Positions 56,605 to 56,605 of a DNA stretch of 56,605 nt are shown in pieces. A program made the position numbers and the translations under genes. Source of the stretch: JACCVG01 sp034664165 (lineage in GTDB: Bacteria; Actinomycetota; Thermoleophilia; Solirubrobacterales; Thermoleophilaceae). A model generated the notes under the pieces. That model saw nothing but the letters and a program-made list of their open reading frames with translations. It was not told where the DNA came from and ran no database searches. The DNA lies in the NCBI GenBank assembly GCA_034664165.1, contig JAXDIE010000126.1, forward strand, positions 1 through 56,605, in the 5' to 3' direction. Each line of letters begins with the position of its first letter. The first letter of the stretch is position 1.

Positions 56605-56605
56605 G

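Overview
The window is a 56.6 kb piece of chromosome from a high-GC actinobacterium. Several gene families fit a Thermoleophilia/Solirubrobacterales-type soil organism: an F420-type luciferase-like oxidoreductase, a DipZ-like CcdA-thioredoxin fusion, a group-42-like ECF sigma factor with DGPF partner proteins, DUF2236 and DUF6457 proteins, and secreted proteins with the 'FECSYD...ATDTAGN' Ig-like repeat. This taxonomic call is inference from gene content, without 16S or marker trees. I see no tRNA, rRNA, CRISPR array, insertion sequence or prophage. Gene density is high and no gene-free stretch reaches 300 bases. The first gene is cut by the left edge; the last one is complete.

Layout. 0-4 kb: end of a secreted/fibre-like gene, a TetR regulator, a HAPMO-like Baeyer-Villiger monooxygenase and a small membrane protein. 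4-16.6 kb: a TetR regulator divergent from a secreted Ag85/EstD-type esterase, then a metallo-beta-lactamase, a cupin, an LLM oxidoreductase, an SDR, an HD hydrolase, an alpha/beta hydrolase, a P450 and a 1300-residue cyclase-ATPase-TPR-SCP2 fusion. 16.6-28.6 kb: acyl-CoA dehydrogenase, SnoaL-like and VOC proteins, a two-gene secreted unit (giant alpha/beta hydrolase plus beta-helix/Ig protein), a methyltransferase-exonuclease pair opposite a HhH-GPD glycosylase, and the ECF42-like sigma operon. 28.7-35.3 kb: secreted protease, GIY-YIG, GH25 lipoprotein, CalB-like lipase, DUF2071, an ECF sigma with a membrane/low-complexity tail, and a TSP3-like calcium-binding protein. 35.4-40.5 kb: second BVMO-like monooxygenase, methyltransferase, serine hydrolase, DUF2236 oxygenase, AhpD-like protein. 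40.6-45.2 kb: His/Arg-repeat protein, acyltransferase-HdeD pair, DipZ-like protein, fasciclin lipoprotein. 45.2-47.3 kb: molybdenum cofactor genes. 47.3-53.2 kb: heparinase-like lyase, M28 peptidase, CcdA, lipoprotein, beta-propeller, thioesterase. 53.2-56.6 kb: sulfur assimilation (ferredoxin, siroheme sulfite reductase, APS/PAPS reductase) and a small trailing protein.

How the genes work together. Two Baeyer-Villiger-type monooxygenases, a P450, SDR, acyl-CoA dehydrogenase, several esterases/lipases and a thioesterase suggest oxidation of hydrophobic ketones, sterols or lipids to esters, followed by hydrolysis and beta-oxidation. The SCP2 lipid-binding domain at the end of the large cyclase-like regulator fits a lipid-sensing role, but this is inference. 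The sulfur genes form a divergent ferredoxin/reductase unit.

The strongest non-coding signal is a recurrent start architecture. About 22 genes have a TANNNT -10-like hexamer ending 6-10 bases before the start codon, with no Shine-Dalgarno site, which predicts leaderless mRNAs. Related features are two divergent promoters whose -10 boxes share a TA step, four convergent gene pairs interlocked through a CTAG stop overlap, and two probable non-canonical starts (ATC and CTG).
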